Origin: Nonomuraea candida
GTDB taxonomy: Bacteria > Actinomycetota > Actinomycetes > Streptosporangiales > Streptosporangiaceae
Direction of reading: 5' to 3'
DNA: 64,000 bases
Assembly (NCBI RefSeq): GCF_000725485.1
Contig: NZ_JOAG01000005.1
Location: 124,001 to 188,000, forward strand
In this document: positions 44,184 to 54,097 of the stretch, piece by piece
Numbering within the stretch: position 1 is the first letter of the stretch
How the letters are laid out: every line of letters starts with the position of its first letter
Position numbers and translations under genes: made by a program
The notes under the pieces: model-generated
Database searches by the model: none
Told to the model about the DNA's origin: nothing
Seen by the model: the letters and a program-made list of their open reading frames with translations, nothing else

Positions 44184-46220
44184 CTAGTCGCGGTCGTTGC
44201 TCACCGTGGTCTTCTGGACCTGAAGGAGGAACTCCGCGTTGGACTTGGTCTCCTTCATCTTCTCCAGGAGCAGCTCCAGCGCCTGCTGCATGTCGAGCGC
44301 GTGCAGGACGCGCCGCAGCTTCCAGACGATCTGCAGCTCTTCCTTGGCCATGAGGATCTCTTCCTTACGGGTGCTGGACGCGTCGACGTCCACCGCGGGG
44401 AAGATGCGCTTGTCGGCCAGGGAGCGGTTGAGCTTGAGCTCCATGTTGCCGGTGCCCTTGAACTCCTCGAAGATGACCTCGTCCATCTTGGACCCGGTCT
44501 CGACCAGGGCCGTGGCGAGGATCGTCAGCGAGCCGCCGTTCTCGATGTTGCGGGCGGCGCCGAAGAAGCGCTTGGGCGGGTAGAGCGCCGTGGAGTCGAC
44601 ACCACCCGACAGGATGCGCCCGGACGCCGGCGCGGCCAGGTTGTAGGCGCGGCCGAGGCGGGTGATCGAGTCGAGCAGGACGACCACGTCGTGGCCCAGC
44701 TCCACCAGGCGCTTGGCCCGCTCGATGGCGAGCTCGGCGACCGTGGTGTGGTCTTCGGCGGGACGGTCGAAGGTCGAGTGGATGACCTCGCCCTTCACCG
44801 ACCGCTGCATGTCGGTGACCTCTTCCGGCCGCTCGTCCACGAGCACGACCATCAGGTGGCACTCGGGGTTGTTGCGGGTCAGCGCGTTGGCGATGGCCTG
44901 CAGCACCATCGTCTTGCCGGCCTTGGGCGGCGAGACGATGAGGCCGCGCTGGCCCTTGCCGATCGGGGAGACGAGGTCGATGATCCGCGTGGTGAGGATG
45001 TTCGGCTCGGTCTCCAGGCGCAGGCGCTCCTGCGGGTAGAGCGGCGTCAGCTTGTTGAAGTCGGGCCGGTTGCGGGCCTGCTCCGGGTCCATGCCGTTGA
45101 CGGTGTCGAGGCGGACCAGGGCGTTGAACTTCTCGCGGCGCTCGCCCTCGCGCGGCTGGCGGACGGCACCGGTGATGACGTCGCCCTTGCGCAGGCCGTT
45201 GCGGCGGATCTGGGCCAGCGAGACGTAGACGTCGTTGCTGCCCGGCAGGTAGCCGCTGGTCCTGACGAACGCGTAGTTGTCGAGGATGTCGAGGATGCCG
45301 GCGATCGGGATGAGCACGTCGTCGTCGCCGATGACCGGGTCGCCGCCCTCGAAGCGCTCGCGGCCACGGCCGCGGTTGCGCTCCCTGAAGCGGCCCCTGC
45401 GGCTGCGCCCGCCGCGCTCGTCGTCGTCGCCGCCCCGCTGGTCGCCGCGCTGGTCGCCGCGGCTGCCCGCGTCGGCGGCGGCGCGCTCGCGCTGCTCGCC
45501 ACGCCCGCCGTCACGACCGTCGCGGCCGTCACGACCGTCACGGCCATCACGGGCGTCGCGACCGTCACGGCCGCCGTCGCGGCTCTCGGCGCGGCCGCCC
45601 TCACCGCGGTCGCCGCCACGGTCGCCGCCACGGTCACCGCTCCGGTCGCCGCGCTCACCGCGCTCGCGGCGCTCGCCGCGGCTGCGGCGCTCGCGCCGGC
45701 TCTCGCCGCGGTCGGCCCGCGACTCGCCCTGCCCGGTCTCCGCGGGCTGGGCCTGCTGCTCGACGACCGGCTCCGCCACGGCGGCGACGGGCTCGGGCGC
45801 GGCGGCCACGGGCTCGGGGGCCGAGATCGCGGGGGCCGCGGCGGGCTGCGGAGCGGGCTCCTCAGCCGGCTTGTCGGCGGTCTTGCGGGAACGTTCCCTG
45901 CGGGTGCGGGTGGGCCGCTCGGCGGCGGGCGCCGCCTCGGCGGAGGCCGGGGCGGTCGACTCGGCCTCAGTCGGCGCGCCTTCTCCGGAACCGCCACCCT
46001 GCTTCTCCTGGATGGCCGCGATGAGCTGGCTCTTCCGCATGCGCCCGGTCCCGCTGATGCCCAGCTCCGCGGCCATCTTCTGCAGCTCGGGCAGCACCTT
46101 GGCGGACAGGCCGGTGCCGGAGCGACGCGCACGCGGCTTGGCCGGGGCGCGGGTGGGGGTGTCGCCGGACGCCGGCTCTGCGCCTGATGCGTCGGAGAGG
46201 AGTTCGGTGGTGTCGCTCAA
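44184..46220 (-). CDS. rho: transcription termination factor Rho
   Basis: 678 aa. Rho_N helical domain at ~38-75 ([32 protein letters not shown]), a disordered Ala/Pro then Arg/Gly/Asp-rich insert of ~200 residues typical of high-GC actinobacteria, the RNA-binding cold-shock-like domain ([20 protein letters not shown] near 306), P-loop [15 protein letters not shown] near 430 and Walker [18 protein letters not shown]. Hexameric RNA helicase. TTG 46220 is the start, with AAGGA about 9 nt upstream; the insert carries the repeat GRDGRD(A)RDGRDGRD. Confidence 0.96.
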   Translation of the reverse strand: MSDTTELLSDASGAEPASGDTPTRAPAKPRARRSGTGLSAKVLPELQKMAAELGISGTGRMRKSQLIAAIQEKQGGGSGEGAPTEAESTAPASAEAAPAAERPTRTRRERSRKTADKPAEEPAPQPAAAPAISAPEPVAAAPEPVAAVAEPVVEQQAQPAETGQGESRADRGESRRERRSRGERRERGERGDRSGDRGGDRGGDRGEGGRAESRDGGRDGRDARDGRDGRDGRDGRDGGRGEQRERAAADAGSRGDQRGDQRGGDDDERGGRSRRGRFRERNRGRGRERFEGGDPVIGDDDVLIPIAGILDILDNYAFVRTSGYLPGSNDVYVSLAQIRRNGLRKGDVITGAVRQPREGERREKFNALVRLDTVNGMDPEQARNRPDFNKLTPLYPQERLRLETEPNILTTRIIDLVSPIGKGQRGLIVSPPKAGKTMVLQAIANALTRNNPECHLMVVLVDERPEEVTDMQRSVKGEVIHSTFDRPAEDHTTVAELAIERAKRLVELGHDVVVLLDSITRLGRAYNLAAPASGRILSGGVDSTALYPPKRFFGAARNIENGGSLTILATALVETGSKMDEVIFEEFKGTGNMELKLNRSLADKRIFPAVDVDASSTRKEEILMAKEELQIVWKLRRVLHALDMQQALELLLEKMKETKSNAEFLLQVQKTTVSNDRD

Positions 46221-46677
46221 CTAAAAGGTCCTTCCCAGGGGTCGGGCGCCGGTTTCGTTCTTCCGGGCGTCCCGGAGGTGCTTGCGATCCGGCGGGACAG
46301 ACCGGGTCGGGGTGCACTTTTGCGATCTTCGGCTGTCGATGGAGACGGCCGCCACTCTTGGGTTGGGGTTCGTCCACGCCGCCGATGGCCCTTGGCGCGT
46401 GGCAGACACCCCTGGATTGCTGTCGCCAACCAGATGTCGAGATGATTCGAACGCGCAGATCCCCGTCGTCGCCACCTCACGTTGAGCCAACCGGGTGTGG
46501 GCCATCCGGAGGCAACGGATTCCGGGGAGACAGCCGCGCTGCTTCCGCCTCGCGACGTGAAGCATGATGCAGCGATGTGTGGCTGACAAGCACGCACCCA
46601 CCAAGGGGGCATCTGGTGCGGCTATCAGCCTAACATCACCAGCGCACACGGCTATTCCCTGAAGGTCTAAAGAGGCA
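46221..46677. other. 457-bp gap between thrB and rho
   Basis: No credible gene on either strand. It should carry the rho promoter and leader (rho is often autoregulated through a long leader), but I can identify no conserved box, hairpin with T-tract, or riboswitch. Confidence 0.4.
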
Positions 46678-47595
46678 TCAGCGTGTCTCGGGGAACTGAA
46701 CGTTCGCACCAACCGGGTCGACGTCCATTTGCTGGATGTGCCAGTCATTACCCACTTCTGGCGCGATCAAATCCTGCGTATCCGGTGTCGAAAACGCAAG
46801 AACCGTGGGACCCGCTCCCGAAACGACCGCGGGCACGCCCACTGCACGGAGACGTTCTACCAGATTCGCGCTCTGCCTCATCGCAGGCGCGCGATAATGC
46901 TGATGGAGCCGATCTTCTGTGGCGGCGAGCAGAAGCCCTCGCTCGGGCCGCTGGGTCAGCGCGGCGATCAGCAACGCGGCCCGGCCGGCGTTGAAGGAGG
47001 CGTCCTTGTGGGGCACGTCCTTCGGCAGGAGCCCCCGCGCCGCCTCCGTGGACAGCCGCGCCTGCGGAATCAGGGCGACTGGACGGATGCGCTGGTCAGG
47101 AGCGAGTTTCACCATATGCGGCGCCCCGTCGTGGTCGGACCACGAGACGGTCAGCCCGCCTGCCAGGCAGGGGGCGACGTTGTCGGGGTGGCCCTCCATC
47201 TCGGTGGCCAGCGCGTACACGGCGGCGTCGGAGAAGGCTGCGGCGCGTTCGCTATCAGCCAAAGCACGTGCGGCGAGAATGCCCGCGCAGACGGCCGCCG
47301 ACGATGATCCGAGCCCCCGCGCGTGGGGGATCCTGTTGCGGCAGCGCAGGCGGATGCCGTCGGGCTGGGGCGCCCCCATGCGGTCGAACGCCAGGCGCAT
47401 CGCCCTGACGACCAGGTGCCCCTCGCCGGAGTCCACCTCCCCCGCGCCCTCGCCCTCCACGGTGACGTGGACGCCGCGCTCCCCGGTGAGCGTGACCTCG
47501 ACGTCGTCGTGGAGGCCCAGCGCGAGCCCGAGCGCGTCGAACCCCGGCCCAAGGTTCGCCGACGTCGCGGGCACGCGAATGTCAACGGTCCTCAT
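46678..47595 (-). CDS. thrB: homoserine kinase
   Basis: 305 aa GHMP kinase. RVPATSANLGPGFDALGLAL at the N-terminus, ATP loop IPHARGLGSSSAAVCAGI near 95, and VVSGAGPTVLAFS as motif 3. Phosphorylates L-homoserine for threonine synthase. It lies 38 bp downstream of thrC, in the same operon. Confidence 0.96.
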   Translation of the reverse strand: MRTVDIRVPATSANLGPGFDALGLALGLHDDVEVTLTGERGVHVTVEGEGAGEVDSGEGHLVVRAMRLAFDRMGAPQPDGIRLRCRNRIPHARGLGSSSAAVCAGILAARALADSERAAAFSDAAVYALATEMEGHPDNVAPCLAGGLTVSWSDHDGAPHMVKLAPDQRIRPVALIPQARLSTEAARGLLPKDVPHKDASFNAGRAALLIAALTQRPERGLLLAATEDRLHQHYRAPAMRQSANLVERLRAVGVPAVVSGAGPTVLAFSTPDTQDLIAPEVGNDWHIQQMDVDPVGANVQFPETR

Positions 47596-47633
47596 TGATT
47601 CACTTTTCCCTCGTCACTCCCCGTGCGCCCCCG

Positions 47634-48692
47634 TCAGGCGAGGTTGAGAGCCGCCGCGGCGGCATGGACGTCGATGGGGATGACCACCGGCGCCGGCGCC
47701 CCCGAGATGGCCCAGTCAGGGTCCTTCAGGCCGTTGCCCGTGACCGTGCAGACGATGCGCTGCCCCGCCTCCACCATGCCCTGCGCGTGGGCCTGCAGCA
47801 AGCCCGCGACGCTGGCGGCCGAGGCGAGCTCGACGAACACGCCCTCCTCCTGCGCCAGCAGTTTGTACGCCGCCGCGATCTGCCGGTCGGTCACCGCCTG
47901 GATGGCCCCGCCGGACTCGTCGCGGGCCGAGGTGGCCAGCTCCCAGGAGGCGGGGTTGCCGATGCGGATGGCGGTGGCGATCGTGTGCGGATGGGTGACC
48001 GGCGCGCCCCCGACGATGGGCGCCGCGCCGCTGGCCTGGAAGCCGAACATGCGCGGCCGCTTCGTCGACACGCCGTCGTCGAAGTATTCGCGGTAGCCCA
48101 TCCAGTAGGCCGAGATGTTGCCCGCGTTGCCCACCGGGATGCAGTGGATGTCGGGGGCGTCGCCGAGCGTGTCGACGATCTCGAACGCCGCCGTCTTCTG
48201 CCCCTGCAGCCGGAACGGGTTGACGGAGTTGACCAGCGCGATCGGATAGCTGGACGACAGCTTGCGGGTCATCTCCAGGCAGTCGTCGAACGACCCCTCG
48301 ACCTGCAGCAGCGTGGCCCCGTGAACGAGCGCCTGGGCCAGCTTGCCCATCGCGATCTTCCCCCGCGGCACCAGCACGGCGCAGGTCAGCCCGGCGCGCA
48401 CGGCGTAGGCGGCGGCCGAGGCGGAGGTGTTGCCGGTGGACGCGCAGATGACCGCCTTGGCCCCCTCTTCGACGGCCTTGCTGATGGCCATCGTCATGCC
48501 GCGGTCCTTGAAGCTGCCCGTCGGGTTGGCCCCCTCGACCTTCAGGTAGACGTCACACCCCGTGAGGGCCGAGACGCGGTGCGCGGGCACCAGCGGCGTG
48601 CCGCCCTCGAGCAGCGTGATGACCGGCGTCTTCGCGGTGACCGGAAGACGCTCGCGGTACTCCTCGATGAGGCCACGCCACGACCTGCTCAT
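47634..48692 (-). CDS. thrC: threonine synthase
   Basis: 352 aa, fold-type II PLP enzyme: [13 protein letters not shown] [23 protein letters not shown] Lys in [20 protein letters not shown] (near 60), [20 protein letters not shown], and phosphate-binding [12 protein letters not shown]. Converts O-phosphohomoserine to threonine. RBS GGGAG before ATG 48692. hom, the usual upstream neighbour, is 5.8 kb away. Confidence 0.96.
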   Translation of the reverse strand: MSRSWRGLIEEYRERLPVTAKTPVITLLEGGTPLVPAHRVSALTGCDVYLKVEGANPTGSFKDRGMTMAISKAVEEGAKAVICASTGNTSASAAAYAVRAGLTCAVLVPRGKIAMGKLAQALVHGATLLQVEGSFDDCLEMTRKLSSSYPIALVNSVNPFRLQGQKTAAFEIVDTLGDAPDIHCIPVGNAGNISAYWMGYREYFDDGVSTKRPRMFGFQASGAAPIVGGAPVTHPHTIATAIRIGNPASWELATSARDESGGAIQAVTDRQIAAAYKLLAQEEGVFVELASAASVAGLLQAHAQGMVEAGQRIVCTVTGNGLKDPDWAISGAPAPVVIPIDVHAAAAALNLA

Positions 48693-48892
48693 GATGACTC
48701 CCTACCTGCGGTGTTGGGCACAGAGTGTACGGGGTGCCGACCCCCTGCGCGGAGCCGCGTCCACGGGTCGGACACCCCGCCGGGCGCCTCCGGACGCTCC
48801 CCGGCCGGTCGGGGACGCGCCCGTTGGACAGGGGCACTATTCAGGAAATTCTCAGCATCTCCCGCTAAGGTCTCAGAAGGGGGGTCACGACC

Positions 48893-50383
48893 ATGAACGC
48901 GCGTCCTGCTCTGAGGCAGAACGACTTTTCACCTGTAGCGGCACCGCCACTCGGCGCCTGGTCTCCCGCCCTTTCCGTGAGCGTGGTCGTACCCGCGCAC
49001 GGCGGGCAGGACAAGCTGGACCTGACGCTGGCGGCGCTGGCCGCGCAGACATATCCGGAGCACCTCATGGAGGTGCTGGTCGTCGACGACGGCAGCGTGC
49101 CGCCGATCCGGCTGCCCGAGCTCCGCCCGGCCGGCACCCGCCTCGTACGGGTCCGCGACGGCTGGGGCATCTCCAACGCCGTCAACACCGGGGCCAAGGC
49201 CGCCGACGGGGAGATCATCCAGCGGCTCGACTCCGACATGGTGGCCTGCCGGGAGCACATCGAGGCGCTGGCCCGGTGGCACCACGTGACGGACTACCTG
49301 GTCACGATCGGCATGAAGAAGTTCGTCGAGCCGCCGGCCGTCACCCCGCGCCAGGTCTTCTCGGCCGGGCGGCTGGACGAGCTGTTCGACCTGGCCGCGG
49401 CCGTGCCCAGCTCGACCGAGGCGACGATCGCCAAGACCGACGGGCTGCGCAAGAGCCGCAACCCCTACCACGTGTGCACCGGGCCGACCTTCGCGCTGCC
49501 CAGGGAGGTCTTCCACGCCGTGGGCGGCCTCGACCCGAACGTGATCAGGGGCGAGGACACCGAGTTCTCCTACCGGCTGGCGATGCACGGCGTGGTCTTC
49601 GTGCCCGACCTCGACGCCCAGGCCGTGCACCTGGGGCTGCCCTCGCAGCACCGCGACAGGGAGCGGGCCGTGCGGGCGGTGGAGCCGTACCTGGCGCATC
49701 GCATCCCGCTCCGCCGCGACCTGCGCAAGGACCGGGGGCGGCGCTGGCTGGTGCCGTACGTCGAGATCGTGCTGGACGTCACCGACACCTCCGGGTCCGT
49801 GGTGCGCGAGGCGGTGGCGGCGGCGCTGGACGGCAAGCTGCAGGACGTCGTGGTGACGCTGGTGGGGCCCTGGTCGCGGCTGGACGACAGGCGCCGGTTC
49901 ACGCTGTCCGACCCGTGTTTCGAGCTGCGGCTGATGCGCGACCTGTTCGCGCACGACGAACGCGTCCGCCTGATCGACGAGGCCGCGCCGACGCCGGCGC
50001 CGTGCCCGTTCCGCTACCGGGGGCCGGTGGACGTGCCGCTGCACCGGGCGACGCTGGAGCGGATGATCGAGTCGGTGCAGAAGGACCTCACGGGCGTCCT
50101 GGTCGTGGACCTGCCCGACGGGCGCACGGCCCGGCTGGAGCGCACCTCGGCGCTGGGCCGCGCCGCCCTGCTCGCCGAGCCGGGCGACGACCTCGACGAG
50201 ATCATCGCGGTCACGCACGGGGTGCGTCACGAGCCGCCCGACCGCTACTGGCCGGCCCCGGCGCAGCCCGAGCCGGTCACCATCCCGGCGCCTCCGGCCG
50301 CCCCCGCGCCGGGCCCCCTGTCGGTGGAGCCGCCGGAGAAGACGCTGCTGCGCCGCCTGAAGGCGGCCCTGCGCCCCAACTGA
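48893..50383 (+). CDS. family 2 glycosyltransferase
   Basis: 496 aa. GT-A domain: VSVVVPAHGGQDKLDLTLAA (residues 25-45), QTYPEHLMEVLVVDDGS, nucleotide/metal motif RLDSDM near 113, acceptor motif GEDTEFSYRLAMHG near 220. The C-terminal part includes a module ARLERTSALGRAALLAEPGD then DLDEIIAVTHGV, found also in the GT at 50505 and the remnant at 53540. Ends in a Pro/Ala linker and a basic helix. No membrane helix, so cytoplasmic. Opposite orientation to its neighbours; substrate unknown. Confidence 0.88.
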   Translation: MNARPALRQNDFSPVAAPPLGAWSPALSVSVVVPAHGGQDKLDLTLAALAAQTYPEHLMEVLVVDDGSVPPIRLPELRPAGTRLVRVRDGWGISNAVNTGAKAADGEIIQRLDSDMVACREHIEALARWHHVTDYLVTIGMKKFVEPPAVTPRQVFSAGRLDELFDLAAAVPSSTEATIAKTDGLRKSRNPYHVCTGPTFALPREVFHAVGGLDPNVIRGEDTEFSYRLAMHGVVFVPDLDAQAVHLGLPSQHRDRERAVRAVEPYLAHRIPLRRDLRKDRGRRWLVPYVEIVLDVTDTSGSVVREAVAAALDGKLQDVVVTLVGPWSRLDDRRRFTLSDPCFELRLMRDLFAHDERVRLIDEAAPTPAPCPFRYRGPVDVPLHRATLERMIESVQKDLTGVLVVDLPDGRTARLERTSALGRAALLAEPGDDLDEIIAVTHGVRHEPPDRYWPAPAQPEPVTIPAPPAAPAPGPLSVEPPEKTLLRRLKAALRPN

Positions 50384-50386
50384 GGG

Positions 50387-50414
50387 CGCGGGGGCCGGCC
50401 AAGACCGGCCGCGC
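50387..50414. terminator. bidirectional hairpin between convergent glycosyltransferase genes
   Basis: GCGC...GGCCGG pairs with CCGGCC-GCGC around a 6-nt loop, with a 3-nt bulge, 3 bp after the stop. Further GGCCGG-rich inverted pieces fill the 121-bp gap. Confidence 0.45.
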
Positions 50415-50504
50415 GGGCGTTCGCGCAAAGCGTAAGGGCCGGCCGCTCGCGCAGGACACAGGGCCGGGCCGGCCGCTCAGCGCAGGCTGCGGGGGCGGGA
50501 CGGG

Positions 50505-52196
50505 TCAGCCGCGCAGGCGCTTGCGCAGGGCGCGTTTCATCGTGGTGGACACCACGGTACGCAGGTTCTGCTGGACTCGGCCGGCGGCGGCGAGCTGGCG
50601 GCGCAGCGTGCCGACCTCGCGGCGCAGCTCCACCGCGGACTTGCGCCAGCGCCCCGCCTCCTCCTTCCACTTGGCCACCTGCGCGCGCAGCCGCTCGGCC
50701 TCCTTGGCCAGCCTGGCCGCCTCGGCCCGGGCCTCTTCCCTGGCCCGGTACGCCCCGCGCCGCCCCTGCGGCGGCTCGCCCCCGGTCGTGAAGCCGTAGG
50801 TCTCGCCCGCCACCCAGGACACGCCGGACACGTCGTCCACCACGTCGTCGAGGTCCTCCCCCGGCTCCGCCACGACGCGGGCCCTGGCGAAGGCGGAGGC
50901 GCGCTCCAGCCGGGCCGCCACCACGCCCTCGGACGACTCGTCGAGCAGCACGTTCACCAGGCCCAGGCCCTCGTCGCGGGCCAGGTCGAGCAGGCGCGCG
51001 AGGCTGTCCTCGCCGGGGACCCACCCGGGCGGCAGGCGCAGCGTGAACGGCACGGCGGGGTCGACGTCGTCCGTCGTGGCCAGGCGCACCCGGCCCTCGT
51101 GCCGGTAGTGCCCGTGGACGAGCGCCGGCTCCAGGTCCGGGTCGTGCAGCGGGGCGCGGCGGTCGCGGTCGAGGGTGTCCCACGGGCCGACGACCAGCAC
51201 GGACAGGTCGGGCACCGTGCAGGCCAGCAGGGCGTCCACGGCGGCGCGCACGTCGTCGTAGCCGGCCGTGCCGTCGACGACCGCCGTGACGTACGGCACC
51301 TTCCACTGCCGCCCCGGATGGCCCCGCAACCAGCGGTAGGCCGGGATGCGGTCGGCCACGAACGCGTGGCTCACCCGGTCGATGGGCTGCTTGTCGCGCA
51401 TGCGCATGGTCGGCCCGAGGTGGTAGGCGCGGGCCGCCGGCTCCGGTACGAACACCGCGCCCGCCTGCCAGAGCCGGTAGCCCAGCTCGGTGTCCTGGCC
51501 GAGGATCAGCTCCTCGTCCATCGGCCCGGCCGCCTCGATCAGCCGGGCGTTGACCGAGGTCGCGCCTCCGACGTGCAGGCTGAAGGGGCGCTGGGGGTTG
51601 TCGGTGAGGCCGCCGGTGCGCTCGACCAGGTCCACGATCCAGGCGTGCGGCTCGGCGGGCTCGAAGTGCTTCTCCAGGTCTTCGGGCAGCTCGCGCGGCA
51701 CCTCGGCGCCGGTGAACCTGAGGTAGCCGGTCACGACGAGGTAGGGGGCGGCGTGGTGCCAGCGCATGTGCGCCTCGATCGCGCCGGGGGTGAGCACGAC
51801 GTCGGAGTCGAGCCAGTGGATGACGTCGCCAGTCGCCGCGGCGAGCCCGGCGTTGCGGGCGCAGGCGCGTCCCGGCCGGTCGCAGACGATCAGGCGGGTG
51901 CGCTCCGGCCGGTCGGCGGGCAGGCGCAGCGGCGGCGAGCTGCCGTTGTCGACGACGATGACCTCGGTCAGCCCGGCCGGGTACGTCTGCCTGGCCAGCG
52001 CGGCGAGCACCAGGTCGAGCTTGTCCTGGCCGCCGTAGGCCGGGATGACGACGCTGACCGTCAGCCGGGGCGTGACGTTCCCGGCGGGCGCGAGCACGCG
52101 GTAGTCGTTGCCGCGCACCCGGGGGGAGGCGGCCGGGCGGTCGGCGGTCATGCGGTCGGCGGTCATGCGGTCGGCGGTCATGCGGTCGGCGGTCAT
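50505..52196 (-). CDS. family 2 glycosyltransferase with MTADR repeats and coiled-coil tail
   Basis: 563 aa from ATG 52196, which overlaps the upstream GT stop as ATGA. The first 20 residues are MTADR four times. GT-A domain: VSVVIPAYGGQDKLDLVLAA, IVVDNGSSPP, HWLDSDVVLTPGAIEAHMRW near 127, and GQDTELGYRLWQAG near 228. The C-terminal module VAARLERASAFARARVVAEP plus GETYGFTTG is shared with neighbours. A coiled coil at ~475-550 (EEARAEAARLAKEAERLRAQ, KSAVELRREVGTLRRQLAAA) and a basic tail end the protein. Probably works with the coupled GT on a surface glycan. Confidence 0.87.
   Translation of the reverse strand: MTADRMTADRMTADRMTADRPAASPRVRGNDYRVLAPAGNVTPRLTVSVVIPAYGGQDKLDLVLAALARQTYPAGLTEVIVVDNGSSPPLRLPADRPERTRLIVCDRPGRACARNAGLAAATGDVIHWLDSDVVLTPGAIEAHMRWHHAAPYLVVTGYLRFTGAEVPRELPEDLEKHFEPAEPHAWIVDLVERTGGLTDNPQRPFSLHVGGATSVNARLIEAAGPMDEELILGQDTELGYRLWQAGAVFVPEPAARAYHLGPTMRMRDKQPIDRVSHAFVADRIPAYRWLRGHPGRQWKVPYVTAVVDGTAGYDDVRAAVDALLACTVPDLSVLVVGPWDTLDRDRRAPLHDPDLEPALVHGHYRHEGRVRLATTDDVDPAVPFTLRLPPGWVPGEDSLARLLDLARDEGLGLVNVLLDESSEGVVAARLERASAFARARVVAEPGEDLDDVVDDVSGVSWVAGETYGFTTGGEPPQGRRGAYRAREEARAEAARLAKEAERLRAQVAKWKEEAGRWRKSAVELRREVGTLRRQLAAAGRVQQNLRTVVSTTMKRALRKRLRG
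52137..52196. repeat. 15-bp x4 tandem repeat at a translation start
   Basis: ATGACCGCCGACCGC (minus strand) four times in perfect tandem; each unit offers an in-frame ATG. The first ATG overlaps the upstream TGA. Confidence 0.95.
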
Positions 52197-53269
52197 GCGG
52201 CTTCCATCAGCAGGCTCGGGCGGAAGCCGCGCCACTGGTTGGCGGCGACCTTGACGAAGTGGGCGAGCGGGAGCTGCCAGGTGTGGTCGGCGCTGAGACC
52301 GCGGCGCAGGATGTAGCCGAGCCCGTGGGTACGGTAGATGCGGGCCTCCGCCTGTTGCGCCGCTTTCAGAAATTCAAGATCGACGGCCCGTGGCAATCCA
52401 GGAAATCCGCCTATTTCTTGAAATTTCGCCCGAGACACCATGATCGTGCCGCCCGCCACGTGATCGGCATAGACCTCGCTGGGATAGCTCGCCCCGCTCG
52501 CGAACGTCGTGCGCCTGATCGTCGCCTTCAGCGGCTCCAGATAGAAGAACTCGGCCGTGGTGCCCACCACGTCGGCCCCCGCGTACGACAGGGCCATGAA
52601 CAGGTCGGCCAGGTGGCGGGGGCCGTACCAGTCGTCGTCGTCCCACTTGGCCACGTAGTCGCCGCTCGCCCGCCGCGCGGCCCGGTTGAGCACCTCGCCG
52701 AACGGCGTGGACCCGGGCTCCTCGATCCACTTCACGGGCAGCGAACAGGACTCGACCGCCTCGCGTACCTCCTCGAAGGCCACCCCGTGCAGCCCCAGCA
52801 GCACCTCGGACGAGACGTCGCGCTGGCGCTCCATCTGGGCCAGCGCCGCACCGGCCAGGCCGGGCCGTTTGGTCGCCATGACGATGCTGACCTGCGGCGT
52901 CGTGGCCGCGGGGTGCGCCAGGCGGCGCAGGCGCACGCTGTGCTCCTCGCGGCGCAGGTCGGCCAGCGAGCGCGCGGTGCCGTCGGCGGCGTGACCGAGC
53001 CAGGCGCGGTCGGTGAGCACCGCCGCGAGACCGGCGGGCACCCACGGCGGCGCGTGGCCGGCCGTCAGCGGGATCCCGGAGGCGGCCGCGGCCAGCAGCC
53101 CGTCGAGCGGGGCCGGCGCGTCCGGCCACTCGATCTCCAGGCCGCGCAGGGGGCGCAGCTCGGCCACGTCGAGCGGCCGGCCCTCCACCGCCCAGGCGTT
53201 GTCGGCCCAGTGCAGGCGGGCCAGCCCCTTCTCCGGCGTACGCGTGAAGCCGCAAGGGGTTACGGACAT
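52193..53269 (-). CDS. family 2 glycosyltransferase (DDDDWY type)
   Basis: 358 aa. A ~115-residue N-terminal region of unknown role precedes the GT-A domain: VSIVMATKRPGLAGAALAQM, WIEEPGSTPFGEVLNRAARR, then GDYVAKWDDDDWYGPRHLAD (metal motif near 212) and VAGGTIMVSRAKFQEIGGFP (acceptor region). Ends GFRPSLLMEAA. Its stop overlaps the next GT start by 4 bp. Probably cytoplasmic; donor and acceptor unknown. The 270 bp upstream are shared with the divergent pseudogene. Confidence 0.85.
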   Translation of the reverse strand: MSVTPCGFTRTPEKGLARLHWADNAWAVEGRPLDVAELRPLRGLEIEWPDAPAPLDGLLAAAASGIPLTAGHAPPWVPAGLAAVLTDRAWLGHAADGTARSLADLRREEHSVRLRRLAHPAATTPQVSIVMATKRPGLAGAALAQMERQRDVSSEVLLGLHGVAFEEVREAVESCSLPVKWIEEPGSTPFGEVLNRAARRASGDYVAKWDDDDWYGPRHLADLFMALSYAGADVVGTTAEFFYLEPLKATIRRTTFASGASYPSEVYADHVAGGTIMVSRAKFQEIGGFPGLPRAVDLEFLKAAQQAEARIYRTHGLGYILRRGLSADHTWQLPLAHFVKVAANQWRGFRPSLLMEAA

Positions 53270-53539
53270 GAGTGGGGTGCTCCTCGACCGCTTCGGGACC
53301 TTAATCGGCGCCTACATTACGCCCGTTTTACTGACTGGTAGACGTGGGCGCCAGATTCGGCGGCATCTCCGGCGGCGCCGGGGAAGTGGCGCCGGATTCC
53401 CTGGGAACCTTCAGCAACTTGTGCGCACATCCGTGCCCAGAGTTATTAAGGTGGCGATAATCCCCTAATGTCCGGCAAGCCCCTGACGTCCCCGAAGCCT
53501 CCGAAGTCCCTTGAAGTGACCTACGAAAGGTAAGCGCGG

Positions 53540-53949
53540 ATGCTCTCGCCCCGCCGACTGGCGGCGACCGCCGCACCACTCGCAGCACTGGCCCTCGGCG
53601 CGCTCGCGCTCCTCCTGCTCGCCGACCTGATCACCTTCGGCGCCGCGGCGACGGCCGTGGCCTTCCTGGCCGTGCTCGCGGCGCTCGCCCTGGAGGAGAC
53701 GGCCGAGGGCGGGGTGACGATCGCCCGCCTGGACCGTACGGCGGCCCTGTCTCGCGCCGCCCTCGTCGCCGGGCCGGGCGACCACCCCGGACGACCTGAT
53801 CGACGCCCTGTTCGGGCTGGCCCTGCGTGGACGGGGAGAGCTGGGGCTTCACCCGCCGCCCGGCCGTCCGCCTGATCAGGGAGCGCCACCGCACCGCCCT
53901 CACCCGCGCCGTCCGCCGCCTCCGCGCCCTGACCTCCCGCGACGGCTAG
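53540..53949 (+). pseudogene. frameshifted membrane protein sharing the GT C-terminal module
   Basis: Frame 1 (ATG 53540) gives two hydrophobic helices (AATAAPLAALALGALALLLL, FGAAATAVAFLAVLAALALE) and VTIARLDRTAALSRAALVAG-PGD, matching the shared module of both neighbouring GTs. Reading then continues in the next frame (PDDLIDALFGLA) and, ~30 bp later, in the third (CVDGESWGFTRRPAVRLIRE) to TAG 53949. The latter matches GETYGFTTG of the GT at 50505. One extra G near 53789 and one extra C near 53821 explain both shifts. Decayed gene, or two homopolymer sequencing errors. Confidence 0.65.
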
Positions 53950-53996
53950 CCCGCCGTGTCCGCGCCCTGACCTCCCGCGACGGCTAGCCCGCCGTG
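53921..53996. repeat. 38-bp perfect tandem duplication containing a stop codon
   Basis: Bases 53921-53958 and 53959-53996 are identical (each begins TCCGCGCCCTGACCTCCCGC and includes GACGGCTAG). The first copy holds the stop of the frameshifted gene; the second runs into the end of the convergent toxin-like ORF. Confidence 0.95.
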
Positions 53997-54097
53997 TCCG
54001 CCGGCCATCCTTTGGCGGCTTCGTTCGTCGCGAACCGCATGCGCCACTCATCCTCGATCGGCGGAGACGCCACGTCGTCGCCGCGCTCGGGGCTCAC
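53984..54097 (-). pseudogene. truncated toxin-like ORF
   Basis: 37 codons from GTG 54097, which overlaps the upstream gene's stop as GTGA. EDEWRMRFATNEAAKGW resembles the start of small actinobacterial RelE/ParE-like proteins (W-x-V-R-F...AAKGWE), but the frame ends PADTAG exactly where it enters the 38-bp duplication. I read it as a 3'-truncated member of a two-gene unit; the family assignment is from memory and weak. Confidence 0.45.

Noticed and set aside
43209..46187. 992-codon plus-strand frame
   Set aside because: Antisense to prfA start, rpmE and rho; no domain, low complexity.
46221..46677. Small genes in the rho-thrB gap
   Set aside because: Open frames there have no RBS, no hydrophobic or charged pattern, and GC-rich shadow composition.
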